DNA from: Blastocatellia bacterium
Lineage (GTDB): Bacteria > Acidobacteriota > Blastocatellia > Chloracidobacteriales > Chloracidobacteriaceae
DNA length: 33,970 bases
Assembly (NCBI GenBank): GCA_019695185.1
Contig: JAIBAN010000084.1
Location: 1 to 33,970, forward strand
Reading direction: 5' to 3'
Below, in pieces: positions 32,238 through 33,970 of the stretch (within the stretch, counting starts at the first letter, position 1; the number at the start of each line of letters is the position of its first letter). The notes below the pieces were generated by a model. The model was not told the origin of the DNA and ran no database searches. It saw only the letters and a list, made by a program, of their open reading frames with translations. Made by a program: the position numbers and the translations under genes.

Positions 32238-33026
32238 ATGCTGGATACGAACACAGATCATTGGCTATCACCTCTGTCAATCCGGGCCCCGGCAAATTTT
32301 GATGGCATCCGGGTGGATAATCTGACTCAAAGCGAAGCCATTGACCTGATTGAAAAAATGATTGCCACCCGGCGGCATCATCGAATGGTGGTGGTTAATG
32401 CTTCCAAATTGGTTCTGGCAGAAAGAGATGAACGGTTGCGACGGGTCCTCCAAACCTCTGACCTGGTGACTGCGGATGGCATGTCGGTTGCGTGGGCTTC
32501 CCGATTTTCACGCAAATTTGGAGGGGATTTAGTGGACCGGGTAACCGGTATTGACACGTTTACCGATCTTTGCCAACGGGCGGCTGAACGTGGATGGCGG
32601 GTTTATTTGCTGGGTGCCGCACCAGGTGTGGCTGAAAAAGCTGCCGTTTCACTCCAAACCCGCTTCCCCAACCTGATCATCACAGGCTGTTCTCATGGTT
32701 TTTTCCCAGAGCCTGAATCCCCGGTAGTGGCAGCCACAATCGCTTCAACTCAGGCTGATGTTTTATTTGTGGCAATGGGATCGCCCAAACAGGAATTTTG
32801 GATGGCTGAATTTGGACCTTTGACACAAACCGCTTTTTGCCTTGGGGTGGGTGGTTCTTTTGACCATGTGGCAGGCAACATCAAACGAGCGCCTCGATGG
32901 ATGCAGCGGGCCGGATTGGAGTGGTTCCATCGGTTTGCCCTTGAGCCACGCCGTCTCTGGCGACGCTATTTGATTGGTAATTTTCAGTTCCTGCTTTACC
33001 TCTTACGACTCCTGCAAGCCCGGTGA
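32238..33026 (+). CDS. WecG/TagA/CpsF family glycosyltransferase
   Basis: 262 residues. GT26 family, which transfers ManNAc-type sugars to lipid-linked acceptors in the assembly of cell-surface polymers. Motifs: IRVDNLTQSEAIDLI, VVNASKLVLAE, DLVTADGMSVAW (Asp near 80), GWRVYLLGAAPGV and FVAMGSPKQEFWM (GSPKQE at 181-186), then GVGGSFDHVAG and APRWMQRAGLEWFHR. The basic, hydrophobic C-terminus (RLWRRYLIGNFQFLLYLLRL) probably attaches to the membrane. No strong ribosome binding site was seen. There are no other polysaccharide genes beside it. Confidence 0.93.
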   Translation: MLDTNTDHWLSPLSIRAPANFDGIRVDNLTQSEAIDLIEKMIATRRHHRMVVVNASKLVLAERDERLRRVLQTSDLVTADGMSVAWASRFSRKFGGDLVDRVTGIDTFTDLCQRAAERGWRVYLLGAAPGVAEKAAVSLQTRFPNLIITGCSHGFFPEPESPVVAATIASTQADVLFVAMGSPKQEFWMAEFGPLTQTAFCLGVGGSFDHVAGNIKRAPRWMQRAGLEWFHRFALEPRRLWRRYLIGNFQFLLYLLRLLQAR

Positions 33027-33083
33027 TTTACTCACCTTGTTTGAATTCAGTTTTTCCTCCCATTTTTTCCTTCCAAAAAAGAA

Positions 33084-33109
33084 CGGGTGGGATGTTTCCA
33101 CCCCACCCG
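33084..33109 (-). terminator. Rho-independent terminator of the Ig-like protein gene
   Basis: CGGGTGGG (33084-33091) pairs with CCCACCCG (33102-33109), 8 bp with a 10-nt loop. On the minus strand it is followed by TTCTTTTTT, so it ends transcription of the gene at 33137. Confidence 0.85.
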
Positions 33110-33136
33110 CTAATGGCTTTGCAGCCGGAAGCACGA

Positions 33137-33970
33137 CTAGTTGCCAGCTTCTTCGTTGGTTGCCAGGTTCAATGTAAAGACATTGGACTTGGTACCGCCC
33201 TTACCCGTCACCTGGATGGTGTTGGAGCCCTTGCGGAGACCGAGCGAAGATCTGTTGCCTTTAGCCGTGATGCTGTTGTCAGTCGAACCGGCCAGAATCA
33301 GGCTGCTTGGAACCGTCTTGCCGTTCACGGTCACGGTCGGCGTGGTGCCGAAGCCCGCACCTGAAATGAACAGGCGTTTGTTGATATAGGAAGCAACCCC
33401 GATGGAAACATTTGAAGTCACCGTGATCTGGAAGGTCACTGGTGTTGCGGCCTTGTCATTAAATGTACCGCCCTCCGTCCTGGTGCCACTGTCTCTGGCA
33501 GTCACCGTCACAGTGTAGGTGCCAGCCTGGCCCACTTGTGGGTTAATGCTGATCACGCCTTTACCATTGTCGGTTTGTGAGAGGGTCACAAAGCTCGGTT
33601 GTCCACTGATGGCCAAGGTCACATTCTGACGCGAAATTTCTGCGTCAGTCGCACTGACATTCACGACAAGTGACTGGGATTCAGCCAAATTTACCGGTGC
33701 CAATGAACTAATGACAGGAGCTGTGTTGCCCAACACCGTCAATTTGAAGGTCTGGGTGCCCTGAAGTCCATCGCTGTCCGTTGCCGTCACCGTCACATTG
33801 TAGACACCGGCCTGGGCTTCCAGGGTCGGGGCAAACGTGAAGATGCCCCGGCCATCCGTCTGGGCCGTGAAGGTCGAGAACGGCTGGTTGAAGGTCGTTG
33901 ACAGGGTCAGGGTCCGGTTCGTCGCGCTGGTGGCAATCACCGGCACCGAACGGGTTTCGGCAACCGACAC
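33137..33970 (-). CDS. Ig-like/cadherin-like surface protein, 5' part outside window
   Basis: 277 residues visible; the frame stays open to the right edge, so the N-terminus is missing. Two tandem Ig-like (cadherin/PKD-type) domains are visible: one with GVYNVTVTATDSDGLQGTQT and another with GTYTVTVTARDSGTRTEGG, both ending in a strand of the FQLTV type. A third, IPT/TIG-like segment follows (ISGAGFGTTPTVTVNGK ... GLRKGSNTIQVTGKGG). Such proteins are secreted or surface-exposed adhesins or matrix proteins. The C-terminus has no anchor signal, so it is probably released or bound by other means. Being the tail of a larger protein, its full role cannot be read here. Confidence 0.88.
   Translation of the reverse strand: MSVAETRSVPVIATSATNRTLTLSTTFNQPFSTFTAQTDGRGIFTFAPTLEAQAGVYNVTVTATDSDGLQGTQTFKLTVLGNTAPVISSLAPVNLAESQSLVVNVSATDAEISRQNVTLAISGQPSFVTLSQTDNGKGVISINPQVGQAGTYTVTVTARDSGTRTEGGTFNDKAATPVTFQITVTSNVSIGVASYINKRLFISGAGFGTTPTVTVNGKTVPSSLILAGSTDNSITAKGNRSSLGLRKGSNTIQVTGKGGTKSNVFTLNLATNEEAGN

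Overview
The window reads as an ordinary chromosomal segment of a moderately GC-rich Gram-negative-type bacterium. My best guess is Acidobacteriota, class Blastocatellia. This rests on the gene mix (FHA-GAF-PP2C phosphatase, secreted BNR and Ig-like proteins, two PduS/PduT-type genes, sigma-54 regulation, type IV pilin) and on intergenic DNA rich in short tandem and hairpin repeats. The assignment is an inference: there is no rRNA or ribosomal protein here to test it. No tRNA, rRNA, CRISPR array, transposase or integrase was seen.

Layout, left to right. 1-1392 (minus): Nudix CoA-pyrophosphatase-like gene overlapping by 4 bp a cysteine desulfurase that runs off the left edge. 1577-4700 (plus): secreted coiled-coil protein, FHA-GAF-PP2C phosphatase, ABM monooxygenase. 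4720-6585 (minus): an orphan pair, pduS-like flavo/iron-sulfur oxidoreductase plus pduT-like microcompartment shell protein with the Cys38 cluster ligand. 7083-7658 (plus): type IV pilin-like protein behind a candidate sigma-54 promoter. 7766-12831 (minus): DnaC/DnaI-like ATPase, secreted BNR propeller, alpha/beta hydrolase, MurJ. 13109-16217 (plus): ferrous iron uptake operon feoA-feoA-feoB plus a small FeoB-associated Cys-rich membrane protein. 16223-17194 (minus): conserved protein of unknown function. 17336-18784 (plus): near-perfect sigma-54 promoter driving an M15-like peptidoglycan peptidase and a secreted protein, convergent with a TPR-containing sigma-54 activator (18893-21904, minus). 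22020-23448 (minus): secreted NTF2-like protein and a small HTH protein. 24065-27356 (plus): AP-superfamily phosphodiesterase, hicB-hicA, 4-hydroxyphenylpyruvate dioxygenase. 27513-32063 (minus): secreted protein, HemW, CPA2 antiporter, phosphoglycerate kinase. 32238-33026 (plus): WecG/TagA glycosyltransferase. 33137-33970 (minus): end of a large Ig-like surface protein.

The most unusual feature of the window is its intergenic DNA. Seven or more gaps carry heptanucleotide tandem arrays of the form N4-TGA (GGACTGA, GGGCTGA, GAATTGA, GAGTTGA, ACCCTGA, CGGGTGA, CAAATGA). They are commonly paired with a downstream TCA-N4 array, so that each pair could fold into a long hairpin. At two genes (22020 and 27513) the heptad supplies the TGA stop codon. 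These resemble the STRR heptamers known from filamentous cyanobacteria but have diverse sequences under one rule. The second and third points of interest are the orphan pduS-pduT pair and the sigma-54 promoter/activator cassette.
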